Source: Rhopalosiphum padi
Taxonomy: Eukaryota > Arthropoda > Insecta > Hemiptera > Aphididae
DNA length: 64,000 nucleotides
Direction of reading: 5' to 3'
Assembly (NCBI RefSeq): GCF_020882245.1
Contig: NC_083597.1
Coordinates: 32,962,652 to 33,026,651 of the forward strand
The notes below the pieces were generated by a model. The model was not told the DNA's origin. It saw only the letters and a list, made by a program, of their open reading frames with translations, and searched no databases. The position numbers were made by a program, and so were the translations under genes. This document shows, piece by piece, positions 11,590 to 26,540 of the stretch (positions are counted from its first letter, which is position 1; each line of letters begins with the position of its first letter).

Positions 11590-14500
11590 TTATACGATAT
11601 GATATTATATATAATTATTATACGGCTAAATCGTAACAGCTATACTGTAATGATATAATATGTTTATAAAACTATTGGCGATGACGAAGATTTAGGTACA
11701 CACCCATATATATATAAACTTCTATAACATAATATTATTATATACATATACACGTTCATTGGTAACTGTATTTGGAACATATATGGAAATATATTTCAAC
11801 GTAACCAATTATATTCGGTATAACAGTTGAATCCACCAGGTATAATATATAAGTCTGATTTAGGTATATTCAAAGGTATACGTTGTAGAAGCGTTTGGGG
11901 ATTTTCGAGAATTTATATATATTTATATAGGTACCATTAATTTTACGTGATGTATATATATGTTTCACGTGTACCGCGAATATAATATTATAAAGGACTT
12001 TAACGCGTTCGCCTTTGCGATGTTCGAATGCGCACATATATATTTACATGTATATAAGTATAATAGGTATATTGTGGGCGGATTCCTTAAATTTGACCCC
12101 CATGCTCATTCTTTCCGGTTAATACCTCTAATTTCTCATAGGGCGCTACCCTATAATTTTCTATTATCTGTATAGGCATAAGTGAATCTAAAAGGCGCGA
12201 TGCAGACAAATTGCGTTTCCTGTGCACGACACGAGTGCCTGTACATAAAGTTATTCTAATACCTATATATTATGTAGATGAACAAACGTATAAATCTTCA
12301 CGAAACGCTTTCGAAAATTATGACTAAACACCCGGCTCGGGACAGCCGTATAGACCGGCTAATATACACGTAACCCCGTAATTGACGGTTTTAAAATTAT
12401 CTAAATGCAATACAAACTGAATTTATATTATATGGGAATGGTATATAGTATATATATATATGTACCTATACGAAAAACGATACGAAATAATCGTAAAAGC
12501 TCATCGCGTATAGAATTACCCACAGTTTTCGCGTGTAAATAATATACGCGCCGACGATTTTCCCCCTTTAATACACTGTAGAAGAGCAGCTTTTGGGGTC
12601 GGAAAACACGTGTTGCATTTACAGACAAACCCCGACGACAATCGCATTTATAAAACCCTTGACAGATTTTATTATACCCAAACGGAAACACCGTCCGTGA
12701 ATCGTATTCGTCCCATTTATTTTCACTTATTCGAATCGCACGTGTACACAATAAACACCTATACAGATGACATATACACTGAAAGGTACCTATATCACCG
12801 TACGGTTAAAATCATATATGTTTCGATAATATATTTAGACACTTATAGGCATTAAATTTATTGCACCGACCATATTATAGGTATATTGTTTTTAAATATG
12901 TTATTAAATACTGGACAAAATCAGTCACACATAATCATTCATAGGTTAAATATATATGTATATGTAATTGTTCATCGCGCACTGAAACTTTTCAGTTTTC
13001 CAACACGTAACGCGTGTATTTATTGGTAGAATTATTTGTACTCATATAGCTAGTGTAGTATTTTTTAACGGGTTTTAACGTGACTATTGTAGTCGTGTAC
13101 TCAATAATATATTATGGGCCTAGGTAAATAAAAAATCATACCCACCGCAATCGTGAAAAATATACCAAATATAGCACCTATAAAATATAATATATATAAT
13201 ATATGTAGGTAGGTAGATGCCGAGTCTATATAATCTTATAGCAGTTCTGACTGGCAAAAAATTATAAGAGATATAGGTATTAAAATACATATATACATTA
13301 TAGGAGTAGGAATATATATTAACGCGGGAGTGTTCGGTGGAGCTTATATAATATATACCAATGCATATATAGTCGGTCATAGGTAAAAAAATTGTCGAGT
13401 GGTAGGGTACTAACTATATGTATGTATAAAATATATAGGTACACACTTCCACAATATGGGGTCGCTGTTGCACAATAAGGGGGGAAATAGTATTCTAAAG
13501 GGTTATTTGCCAGTAGAGAAATACATTGTTACAAAGGAATAAAATATACATATATATATATATACATTTTATATGTATTAACTACATCGGGGAGGAAATG
13601 TATATATTATTATATATGTGTGCGCGCGCGTATGAATAACAATAAAATTGCGCTGGATCACGCGATCGACGAGCGCATGCTATAGATCAATTAAGCAAAA
13701 CGCGCGGGGCAAATATATAAATCCTAGGGACTTATATTGTGCCCACCCTTAAAATGAGGTGGCATATATTACTTACTATATTCCACTTACATACATTTAT
13801 ATTCGTATGCCGCACGAATACTATATCCAAATCGTTGTTATTATTTTATTATAGTTTTGTTTCAATAACATAAATATAACTAAGAGTAAAAGTAAATTAA
13901 CGCTAAACAACACCTATTCCACATGGGCTCTACGATTTTGTTTTTTTCTTGATTCATTTTTCACGAGTGTACCTATATAACTGTACCTATATTCAGAAAA
14001 AAAACCATTGCTGCTTCCATAAAGTTAAAATAAACCATTAAAACATTGTTTCATTTCGATTTTTTTATAATCATAATCTGTAACCACTATAATAATGTTA
14101 AATATTTAAAAAAAAAATATTAAAATATCGACTAGTAAAAATGTCATTAGGTTTCTACTTAACATGGTTAGTTAATAACAATTATCAGTTTTTTCTTTTT
14201 GCTTGTTGTGTTAAATTTACTATAAACAATAATGCAGTTAATTTCAATGTTATATAACATTTATAAATATATTAATATATATTATGATAATTGGAATATT
14301 ATAATATCTCCTCTTATTAATTATAAAGCTTATTATCCGTCTAATGTTTAAATTAGAGTATTAAGAAATATATAATATTATATTATAGGTTATTGTCGGT
14401 TTCAATAATGGTAAACCATATAATACAACATAGACTGCTGCAGGTTAATCTATTTATAATGTAGAAATGTATTTTTAATATAAAAGGCTAATACATTTTT

Positions 14501-14805
14501 ATAAATTGTTTGTTATAATAATTATTATATCATTAGAATTTGTTTGTATTGATTGTCGATTAAAAGTTCGGAATCAAACGCTTTTTTTTTATTAAAAGGT
14601 TAAATTTCTACATCAAACTTCTAAATTTAAAAAAATACAACATTTCAGTTTCAAACATAATATGTATATGATATGTAGATACCTAATGTACATATATCTA
14701 CTACATATTATAGTACTTGTATATTTAGATGACCTAATGTATAAACGACGCGTGCAGTTTATATAAGTATAGTATTAGGTTGTGTAAGATATATTATTTT
14801 GTTTA

Positions 14806-14808
<3 letters not shown>

Positions 14809-14837
<29 letters not shown>
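14809..14837. repeat. (AT)n microsatellite
   Basis: An uninterrupted AT dinucleotide tract of about 29 bases inside the first dac intron. Confidence 0.9.
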
Positions 14838-14840
<3 letters not shown>

Positions 14841-17800
14841 TTAATTAGCAATTAGCCAACTATTATCGTACAATACTATATGTATACGCATATAGTTCGT
14901 TCCTAAACGGTTACCTTTAATGAGTGTTTTATGATAAGTTTTCTGCAACAATGGCCACCTAGATATTATATTATTATTTTGTAGTGTCGAATTCACTTTG
15001 CAATGATGGTTTTGGCATGATCTCAAGGTAAACATTAATAATAATGCGCGAGTTTTACGTTTATTAATTATTTTACATGGGCTGTTAAAATATATTATAT
15101 AGGTACGTAATCATTTCACACACAAGAAGTACCTACGCGTTTATCGTAAAAATATTTTATATTTTAATATACCTCTACTTATACTATAAAGGTATCAGCA
15201 TGTACTTATCTATATGTATTCAGAATAAGTGCGTCGAAAACAACATAAGTAATATACACATTATATATATATTTATGTGTATTCGTTTTGTATTAAATAA
15301 TATTATCACACACGTTACAAAATAAACGATGTTCAAAGACGTAGGAACAAAAGCCGAGTCCGTTTGACAGTGGTATACCCGATATATATACGTTATTTAA
15401 TAAATTACTTACGTAACTAATGTCAGTAACTATAATAGCCGCGCATTTTCATTTTATTCAAGTTCATACGCGTCAATCCGACGATTGAAACGCGTCATCG
15501 CGTCTCGTGGTTTCGGTGCAGTTAACATCAGGCGTCTGCAGAGTAGACTTGTTTTAAACGGTTTTACAATAATTTAACGCAAATGCGAGTATAAATACCT
15601 ACATAATATGAATATACATATACAATAGGTATTAAAATAAGTAACCATGTAGGGCTTTGCATGGGTTTACGTACTCGCGCGTTTATTAGGTATAGTATAT
15701 ATATATATACATAAGTGAATGATTATTATTATTATTTTGTAAAATTAGCAGCTACCGAACGGATATAATTTAAATACATTTCCTGGAGATAACTCTTATT
15801 ATTGCAATTCAATAAGAGTACAGGGTTTAACAAATTTGCAAAATTTTAGAATAGAAATCATATATTATAATAGATATAGGTACAATACAAAACGATATTA
15901 TGATAATATTATGTTAATTGTTATTAGTAAAACGCTCGATCATAGTAAAAATAGAAGTTTTAAGCTTTGTCGCAGGAGCAGGACTTACACATACGATTTA
16001 TAAGACTAAGTTTAATTGAAAATTACGCGATTTTAAGAACTGTCGAAACATGTTTTAATAACACGAAGACTTTTATTTAATTAAAGGTAGCGATTTTCCA
16101 CATAATTTTTCTAAAAATTCCGAACAGTCAACTATTTTATCTATATTTTATTGATAAACTTTTATATAGGTACTATAAATATTTTAGTGTCAATTATATA
16201 TATATATATAATAAATATATATTATATAATAATAATATAATAATATATCACAGTACTTAAATAATAAATAATAAAATATAATAGGTATATTATGGTGTTA
16301 ACGTTACTGTTACAGCCATTTTTAAACGCAACGATTTCAAGACTAATTTGTGCTAGATTAATTATCAAAATTATTATTATTGGTGATTAGGTACCTTGTT
16401 ATTATTGTACATAATAATATTATAACTAATTCGTAAACGGTACACCTCACCTACGCACGTGTGTGTACACTGATGTGGGTTCATAATGTTATATTATATT
16501 ATACCTATAAGGTTCCACCGCTTTTTTACCGGACGCTACTGAGACTGTTTAGGACCCGTATGCCCATTACAAACAGCCGGTGTAACGTTTCGATAATCAC
16601 AGAAATACGATATTTTTTTTCTTATTTTAATCCACTTTTTTTTTTAAACCACGACGATATTAATAGATGGGTAGGTACATTGTTTTCTGCGTATCAGGAA
16701 TAGGTACATGAATTATGATTTATTATAATTTAATACAATAATACTATACATTGTAATAAGAGTGAAACATTTGATTTCGATTCGCATATTTTTATTATTA
16801 TTACAATTAGGTACCTATGTAGATGTATTGATCTAATAATTAACTGTAAACCGTTTCCGGCGAGCTCATTTATTATTTTATATAGGTACCTCCTAACGTG
16901 CGGTATGCGTGCAGTTAATATTTAATTAAAACGAAATAAACATAAAATATGATTTCTTGCGAAACGACGACTGTTCGTTGTAAATAGCAATGACCTATGT
17001 ATAGTTAATGTAGGTACCTATTATTTTATACTTTATTGTTAATACGTTTTTTATTCCATATCCGTTAAAAATATAAAGTTAGATAAATACTAAATTATAT
17101 AATCAGATAGGTATTATAGGTATCAATATTAAAATTAAATTAATAATACTATTTTATAAATTATTTTTTTTCGTTTCATTCACAGTATAATCAAATATTT
17201 TATTTATTCTCGTTTCAACTTTTGAAAATATCGAATCAATATAATAATAAACTTTAAACTGAAATAATTTTGAATATTATTACTCTGGTGTAGCGTAATA
17301 CCATGGTCCATAGTATAATATAACAATGTGATTTGGGTATTACAATGGATTAATAATTAAACAAGAATACGGTTTTATTAGATTTTAATGTTTTCGAAAC
17401 CAATCTGAGGGATTTTATAAAACGCATTCAAGTGTAGTCTGCTCAGCCGTTATTAATTAGTTATTATTGTAAACGATGGAAACAAAATATAAAATAACGA
17501 ACAATGCGCGTCATCAGTGTACAATACGTAAAAATATTATTTATATAAATATTATTATATATCGGTAAAACTGTAATCAATTTATTAATCAATTGTCGTT
17601 TTTTAATTACGGTTCCGTTATGAATAGCAAAGTTATATTTTATTAATTAAATCATTTCTATATATTCCAAATAATAGAGAAAAAATCAAGTACGTTGGCA
17701 TCTACATAGTGTATAATATTATAATAAGTTACAAATAGCACTTAGAGAGAGTATATATATCTTTAATGCTATACGTATACATATATACTTGCTGTTATAT

Positions 17801-17899
17801 GCGTGTAGAATGTATAGATAATATATATATATACCTATAAAGAATTATTTTATTGATGCGATGCCATAAGTTTACTACCGTTGGCAGTACACATATTAT

Positions 17900-17945
17900 A
17901 CAATAACATTAATAACTTTTTTAATACTATTATTAATGTTATTGT
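17900..17945. repeat. 15-bp perfect inverted repeat (hairpin)
   Basis: ACAATAACATTAATA at 17900-17914 is followed, after a 16-base loop, by its exact reverse complement at 17931-17945. The pairing can extend about four more base pairs with one bulge. It could form a short hairpin in RNA of either strand, but the AT-rich stem is weak for a microRNA precursor. No known microRNA is recognised. Confidence 0.6.
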
Positions 17946-18690
17946 TATACCTATTATAATATATATAGGGTACCTATATATATTGTTTGAGAAGGACGTA
18001 TATTATGTAGATATATAGAATAATATAGAATAAAGACGTTATACATTATATCCAAGTTAAAACAATAATATTTAGGTAGGTTTCAGGTTTGTAATGTTTT
18101 TAATATGTATACCTATATATATGCTATGTACAATAATTATACAATTAATATTAAGAGTAATTTATAAGCGGTTAGCTTATATCCATTAAACAACATTTGT
18201 CTTGAATTGTTCAAAATATTCAATAATTATTTATTATTATTTACTGTCGACTTACAATTTCATATAACTACAAACAAATCTAAAATAGATTCAATGTAAA
18301 AACATAAGCGTATATCTATATACTTGAATATTATAACAATGTAAATATCATTAATAGATAAAAAAAAACACGCCAGACTGTTTGCTTACAATGCTTTCAA
18401 ATCCCAATATGTTATGACTGTTATGAATGCTCTTTCAAAAGGGAAAAATAATTAAAATATTCACGTCTACTTTAACGGAATCCGTTCCTTCCTCCTTTTC
18501 TCAAAAAAGTTACGATTGATTCCAGGAATGCATTCCTTCCTATGATAGCACGCTCTTCTTGGTGTGCAATACTTATACCCGTAATAAAATACCTTCCTCT
18601 CGTCGTATATTTTAAAGTGTTGTATTTTCGGCGGCCATCACCTAGGTTTATCACGTGCAAAATTGTATATATATATATATAATTATACAA

Positions 18691-19660
18691 ATAGCACTTT
18701 GTAAGTAGGCGCTAACCGCGTGTAGATAATAATGACGCGCGATTTCTGCGGCACAGGATAGATTACGAGTATATATAGTTCGGGCGGTAAACGCGCGCCG
18801 CGGGTTATGCGTGTTTGTGAATGGTTGGGCCAGAGAGTAGGATATTATATAGCGATTGAATGGAAAACGCGGTACAGCAAACAGCAACAACAACAACATA
18901 TACACATAATATATATATGTATTATGTGGCAAGTGACATAGAAAAAAGAGTGAGAGAGAGAGAGTGTGAGAGTGTTGTCGGGCGGTGGGAAAACCCGAGC
19001 GTAGGCGTACACCGCGGCGGCCAACAGGTGGTCGGCCAGACGGACAGACAGACAGACGTACTATACGAGTATAATACTACTACTACTACGGCACGCACAC
19101 AATCGTACACGGCGGGCAATAGTATTGGGCTCGGTGCAGGCATGAATGGCGGCGAGAGAGACGGGAAGACTGCGGAGCGAAGCCGCCGATGATAGGGACA
19201 CGGTGAGAGAGAGAGAGATGGAGATAGAGTGAGAGTCAGAGTCGGCAGCAGCAGTGTAATAATCGTAATAGCAGTCTGTGTCTCTTTGACGCGGCGGCGC
19301 GGTGCGATCATATCGTATATATACACACTTTTCCATTCCAAATGCATTCGGCGCGAGCGTCACGCCGGCTGTGGTTTTTCCCCGTTTTCATTTCCAGTCC
19401 GATTGCAGCCGTACGCGAGAAGCACCGCGGGCCGCGTGGCAAGCCAGTTTCCTCGCCGACGGCTTACGATATAAATTACGATAAAAGCAGCACAGCGAAC
19501 TGCAAGACGTGTTCCATTATATTAATATACAGTACACTACGTCATAATATCATCAATCGTTATAAAATCTATACGCGTCGATTGTCATACGATAAATTAC
19601 GATGTGTTCTCTTAGTCTTGAAAACGTGTACATATTATAATATAATGCGGTAAATAATTT
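18691..19660 (+). promoter_or_regulatory. CpG- and GAGA-rich island in dac intron 1 (possible alternative promoter or Polycomb/GAGA element)
   Basis: A sharp island of higher GC and many CpGs stands out from AT-rich flanks. It contains two GAGAG-repeat tracts (about 18948-18975 and 19203-19240) of the kind bound by GAGA factor/Pipsqueak in flies, a (CAA)n/CAG tract near 18876-18898, and GC-rich blocks near 18780-18810 and 19350-19450. ORFs of up to 141 codons on both strands contain Ser/Thr/Arg repeats and no domains. The composition resembles the dac promoter zone at 9.2-10.7 kb. An intronic alternative promoter with a noncoding first exon, or an enhancer/Polycomb-response element, would fit. 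The choice is inference. Confidence 0.35.
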
Positions 19661-22600
19661 GCGTTCGTCGGCATATAGTTCGAATATTGCAGTTGTTAAT
19701 TGTTTTAATTATTAGAGCGAATCGACCTGTATGTGTTATCAAACTTAAAGGTAAGGTTTAATTTCAAACCGAGAGACAATATGAGTATTTTTAAATTTTG
19801 ATATCTTGCATGACGTTCTTAAATCTTTGAGTTTGATAAAATATATAGGTCGATTTACTCTAATATAATATCAAAACTTACAACACAAAATTGAAACTGC
19901 CGATCGCAAATTTTAAAATTATCTCGTACCCCGTGGTCTTTAATAATATATTATGCGGTATATCAATTATTTTGTTAGGTCTCCAATAATATCTTCGCTT
20001 TTTACGAAAACCATATAGAAATAACGTGTGTGCACTGTGCGTCTTTTATATTATACATTATATTATTGTGCAGACGCGTTGAGGGTGCTCATAACATAAT
20101 ATAAAATATTATAAATCGTTTGTAGGAAATTATACCTGAAATACTGCACCACTACCGCCGCCACCATCTACAGTTTAAATGGATAGAGTATTATCGATTT
20201 GCGCATACTTAACTGCTCGTATAATATAATATTGTACACATACCGTTACGTGGAAAACGATCACGCACGTATTATCGTTTTGTATTTTACTATATTCTAT
20301 TAGAATAATATAGCTACAAGATTATAACATTATATTGCTATTATTATTATTTTTCCGTTGACGAATATAAATTTCAAAACACTTCATAATTTATCGGTTT
20401 TAGAAATGTGCGTGTGGTACCTATATTATATTATGTACCATGACTGTGAAACATCCTGTTTTTCGCATAGATATTCACATATAGGAAACTCACGTACATA
20501 CCATTTTTACTGGCGAATTATATTTTACTCGGTTGACAGCGGTAACGTGTAATAATCGAATGTAATTTTTCAATCGCTCTATATAAACAGTTTTCACTAC
20601 ATTACACTACGTGTAACGTAAATAATATTCACCTTCAAAAATACAAAACATAATATATAATATATTATAAATACTCACGCGTATGCGTCATGCACGTGAT
20701 TTGCTAATATGATGTAGTAGGTATACTTAATATAATGTAATATTCAGAATATTATTAGATCTTAATATCCATACATACGTATAATGTGTATACGATAATA
20801 TATGATCTAAATGTTGGTTTCTCAATTTGCAAGAGAAATGCATTATTTTTACATTCTTTAATACATTAGGTATATTATTACTACCTATAGCGTAATTATA
20901 TGTACTATATAAACATTACAATTGCAACTTTTGCAGAGATATAGTTTCAAGTTCAATGGTATTGAACGGAAATCATATAATCGAATTTACGAAGTATAAA
21001 TGTGTTTTGACAATGTTGCAGTTAAAAGGGATTGTTTTTTTTTTGAGTCATCAGTGTTCGTGTTATACCAAAAGCCGATTGTGGTAATTATTTCAGACAG
21101 CACAGCTATATATAATGCTATACTGTGTGTTGCGCTGGGATTTGAGTTGTCGCAAATCGATTAAGTCCCCAAAGACGATTTGATTATTTCGTTTATTTTT
21201 TGTTCGTATATATTATGTGTGTATAGTTTAATAGTATGTATGTATACATTATATTTACAGTAACAAACGCGCAGACTCGTTTACGAACATCCGTTCCCTT
21301 CGGCGAAGGCGGGCGGTCGCAAAAAGGGTTAAATTAAACTTGGTATACAGCTGTACGTCATGTCTTATACAATCCGATTATTCAAACGTTAATGCTCCGT
21401 AATGGCTAAAGATGCGGATGTATACCTATAAGCCTTTTAAAAAAATTCATCGTTTTTACCGGGTTATGAACCCCATTTTTTTTTTACACAAATTACAAGA
21501 GATGCGCATCTAGTTTAATGTGTGTATATAGCGTCGAACATATAATTGTATTTTACTCATTCGGTTCTCCGTCAGTTTTGCGTTTACAGCCGACCTACGA
21601 TAATATCACATAATGTTTTGCAAAATACACATACACAAGACCATCAACGAGTCTCGTTATTTGTGACTATTTATATGCATTTATGCATGAGCTATAAAAT
21701 GGCCGACAAACGCTCATCGAAATCGAATAAAATATTCCAGCGATGTATGTGGCGGTACTTACACAATTATATTCATACATAATGTTTGTCACAGACGGCT
21801 GCAGTGATATACAATAAACTCGTAATATATATATAATATAATACGAAACGCGGTGTTGTCCCCCTACTTTGCCCCCCAAAATGTCTCCGCCTCTATATTA
21901 TGTACCGCACAAAAGCGGATTACCGTGTCCATTGTATCAGTGTGAGTGCATGGAGACAAAAATCAGACGCCATGTTCGAAAAACCTTTTGAAAAAAAAAA
22001 ACCATATTATATTATGTACTACGTTTGATGCACACACACACACAAATAAATACGGGCGCGCGAGCGAATTGAAAAAAATAGACAGTAGCAGCGAGGACGC
22101 GTCGAACATACAGTTGGAACGTAAAAAACTAAATGTGTATTTCTCGTCTGACTGGCCGCGGAACAATGCGAATCGAGAGAGAGACACACACGCACCACTC
22201 GCGCACAAATGGTGGAACACAATATAATATATTATTATTATTATTTATAAATATAATAATGCGTGCTCTACTGCAGTGTATACATATATAGATATCGCGA
22301 AGGGGTGTCGTCCTCTCAGCGGTGCATCGCGCACATATATATATATATATATATTATATATGTATAAACGTATACGCGTGGTCGGGTTATAAACATATAT
22401 TATAAGACGCGAGGGGTCGCGTGGAAATCGATTTGCCGCCGACGAGCGTTTTTATCACCCCGCGCTCTCGTAACCCAGTTATAAGCACCGCGAGCACTCG
22501 TATATATTCGTGTGTATACGTCATACATTTGGAAACAATATCAACATATCAACATGTCACCTATATGCATTTATATATATATATATATATACAAACGTAG

Positions 22601-24477
22601 GTTAGGCGGCCGCGGATTTGATGGACGGTTTTAAGAGCATTTGCACCGGTCCCCGATTATTTTTTCACCGAAATCGTGTTTTTTACTTAACAAATATGAA
22701 ATTGGAGTGAAGTCTAATGGAAATAATAATATTCAATTCCCTACGAGAATACGTCTTAATTTACATTTTTTATTTGATCTGTATACCAAAATAAGGGAAC
22801 ATATTAAGTATAGTTAATGTATGTTTCTGCAACGTTGACGCTGCAGAGGTTGTCTGGTATATGAACGTCATCGTCTTGCTTTTCCCGACTAAATATATCT
22901 AATGTATGTGTTTTTATATCTTCTACACCTTCGTGTAAACTCAAATTCCAAAATCCCTACCCGCAGTTTATAATTATTAATTATTATATGTGCATGATTA
23001 TATGTATTCGTAAATTACGAAACTTGCCATACATCACATATTTTATAAATATAATGACTTGAGCACTATTGTAATATTTTTCATATTTTTAATATTTATA
23101 CTAAATTAAGTCCTATAGACATCATCCCGTTGGTATTATTATCGTCAATATGTACTGCGATATAACACGCGTCGCAGTACAGACCAAAACCTCTAAGTAT
23201 ACATATATCTGTATATTTAACCTTAGTAATAGTATATAATATGACAGTTGTATATCTAAAAATCGCGTGGCCTGAGGGAGTGGTTCACACACGACGAATG
23301 ATGATCGGGATGTTCACGGGGCGGAATATTATATACATTATACTGCTGCATAGTGTGTTGCAAAATAATAAAGAAAAAAAATACAGAGATAATATTAAAA
23401 AAACAGCTGCGCAGTATACGTTGTTACAATACCTAATATATATATATAACGTATACGAACATTTTGACGATCCGAATTTTTTTTACCGTTATTTTGCTAA
23501 AAATCATCATAGTATATAATTTATTACGTAATTTTTATTTTTATTCTGTTGTGTCACTGCTACCCCAATATAATAATATACCTATTAATACGTACGTATA
23601 TATATATTATATGCAATATAATATTTTTGTGGGCTTATAGATTTCGACGTCCCTTTTAAAACTTAGGAAATCCTATTCTTTTTTCTTTTTTAATAAATTT
23701 AAACGATTATTGATTGTCCAGATAGTGCGAATAAAATATAATATTATGGTTGTTTAGTGGAGGGGCGAACACAACCACTCATGCTTTGTCTATATAATAT
23801 TATACATTATATAATTAATATAATAAGCTATAGACCATTTATAGTTAAATATTTTCTCATGTTGTGACGTTGTGCAACAGTAATATTATACTATTATATC
23901 AACACGATTATTAATATTATATTTTTAAGTAAATAACAATAGAGAAAGTTTGTTAATTTTGTTATTTCCAACATTATCTATCGTTTAATATCAAAAATTT
24001 GAATTTTTTTGGTTTATAATATCGGTAGGTATATCTGTATAATATATGTATAAATATTAGTCGAACTTAAATAAAATATTTACATTTATTCGAATGCTAA
24101 ATAATCTTAATGTTGGTGGAAGCTAGGTGCTAATTAGTGACCGGATATGACTTGTATCTATATAATAATATATACTTTATTATTATTAATTATATTGAAA
24201 TTAATTCTACAGAAATATAATTTACACTTCTAAAATTTCTAAAACTTGATAATTAAAAATCGATTCACAGGATTAATATTTTTAGTATGATATACTATTT
24301 ATTGAATGGTTTAAATAAAAGTTTATTAGTAATTTTATTAATTACGTCGTCACAGAATGTAGACAATAAGTGAAGTTGAATTATATATTTTATATATTAA
24401 AATGCGTAGCTAGCGATCCGTGAAATTTAATGCTCTTTAGACGATTTTGTTCGACGAAGACATAGGTACAGTGTGGA

Positions 24478-24500
24478 TTATAATAATAATAATAATAATA
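24478..24500. repeat. (TAA)n microsatellite
   Basis: About seven and a half TAA units in the first dac intron. Confidence 0.85.
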
Positions 24501-25557
24501 GTAAATAGTCGAATAATAAATTTTTAATTGTAATAATATAAAAACTCTAATACAGATAAAATCTAGTTGAAAATATTTTACTACGGAAAGGTAGGAGTTT
24601 TTCACGAGCATTACCTACAATAGTATTTAATCATTTTTTTTTTTTTTTTGTATAATTGCGGTAGACTCGACTGAATTCATATTATGTCTTTTCATTTTTA
24701 TACTGTATACTGGAAAGCGATTTCATGGCTGTTGAAATATTGGTATACATGGTAACTTTTTTAACTTAATTATTTTAACCTGTAACTGTGTCCAAAGATT
24801 CCAATCTATAAAGTCCTTCATATCATTTCAAAAGACCAATTTTCACTCAGAATTAAAAATTACTTACTGTCATTGAATTAGCAAAGTTCCATTATGTAAA
24901 TATTTAACTAACTAATTAACTGGCCATTTAACCCTCCTATCGCCCAACTCTCATTCGGAACTATTCCATGGATTCCCAAGAGCAGGCTAAAAAACAGTGG
25001 TGTCGACGTGGCATGACCTGTAACCTGATTATACCTAACTTAACCTAACCTAAAAAACCATAAATATTATTATTAATTATACATTTGACTAATATTTCAT
25101 GACAAATTGTTTCCAGTTGGAGACCTCTTTATTCTACTATGTTCATGTCATCAATTAAGTTTATTGTTCAGTTCTGTGACTGTGACAGATGGCCTAATAA
25201 AAAACTATTTTTACGATTAAGTTTCTTTTTAGTCAATTCATATGTTTTGGGCTCTAAAATTTTAAGCTTTTTATTTATTTTTAGTTTTCGAATTGTGTAA
25301 CCATTACTATAGACGTATAAGCAGTTTCAATTTTCGTCCGATTTACCTATACATAATTGTAAATATTATAAAATGCTGAGAATTTTATAGATATTAAATA
25401 TTAAAATAATTATCCTGCAGTACCTACCTATATACAATGCGTTTTATCCAATGTTTTACATTTATGTGTACGTCTTATATTAAACTTTTTTAATGCTTCT
25501 CGGTGGGTACGGAAAGAATCATAATTTACAACAATACGATTACCTGATGGCAAAAAT

Positions 25558-25575
25558 GTTATAGGTACCTATAAC
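25558..25575. repeat. 18-bp perfect palindrome centred on GGTACC
   Basis: GTTATAGGTACCTATAAC equals its own reverse complement, and the symmetry extends three bases further each side with one mismatch. It is the strongest example of the TAGGTACCTA palindromes that recur in this window (also near 16811, 17012 and 52232). Confidence 0.65.
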
Positions 25576-26414
25576 GTTGTAAAAATACCGTTCACGTTTA
25601 AAGTAATATTTACACACAATAGTTGTAATATATAGGTAGGTGGGTATCTATATTATACGAGAGTAGTACACTACTAAGTAGGTAGTATACATTATAATAT
25701 ATAGCAGTATATTTGCAGAAAGAGATATCAAGTTCACAGACCGCATCGTCGTGTTGCGAGTCCAAGTCGTTGTTTAATTACGGTATGTAACGACGTGTGT
25801 GCGTGTGTGAGCGCGCGCCCGTGAGTGTGTATATAAATAGTAATCGTAATTAAAAAATAATAATAAAAAAAAATATCGTTTGCTCGAATAACAACAATGT
25901 GTCTAGGTACATACCTTTATATGTATAATATATTATATAGGTACCAACGTTATTATTATTGCTATTCGTTTTCTATTGTAATGACATCAGCGGGCGGCGA
26001 ATCGTCCAAGAGAAACATACAAAACGTGCGTGCGCGTACATTATAAATTTAATTGCGAGTTATAATGTATACGTATAATATACGATTCCCATACGAATGC
26101 GCCGAGGAAACATTATAATAATATTATTATAAGTCGGACGCGACCAGCAATCATAATAATAATAAAAACACGAATTTTATGTTTTTTCATTTCGTTTCGT
26201 TTTAATAGACATTTGTATTAGAGAAACGTTAATTAATCCATACGCTAATTAAACTAGGTCTGACCGAAAAAAATATGCATATATATATAATATATTATAT
26301 GAATGAACTATACGCGTGGACGTCTCTGCCTCGTCCGCCGTACATATTTTAATATAATATATATACACGACTTAGCACGATAATTGCCGCTTACCAAAAA
26401 ATGATAATTATTGT

Positions 26415-26540
26415 TAACATCGTCGTCATCGTTGACGTCGTCGTCGTCGTCTTTTAGCGCGCGGCACTGGCTGCTCCAGTCCGTCACTCTCGACTACTTT
26501 CTCGTGTAACGGACGCCACTTGTCGGTGGTGGTCGTCCGA
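26415..26540. other. CpG-rich patch with GTC repeat in dac intron 1
   Basis: A (GTC)n-like stretch at about 26434-26453 is followed by some 90 bases of GC-rich sequence with a GTGGTGGTCGTC tail, abruptly bordered by AT-rich DNA. No open frame of note. A small regulatory element is possible but unproven. Confidence 0.3.

Larger units (their letters stand above)
11590..18690 (+). other. dac first intron, proximal AT-rich part
   Basis: About 7 kb of AT-rich intronic sequence without a supported gene. ORFs are under 110 codons and look like translated TA/CA-rich DNA. Minor CpG-richer spots occur at about 12180-12740, 13600-13720 and 15450-15560. A (TA)n tract lies at 14809-14837 and a hairpin at 17900-17945, each listed separately. 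Confidence 0.7.

Noticed and set aside
25026..25051. CCTAA-type telomere-like repeats (insect TTAGG)
   Set aside because: Only a few imperfect units; far too short to call an interstitial telomeric array.
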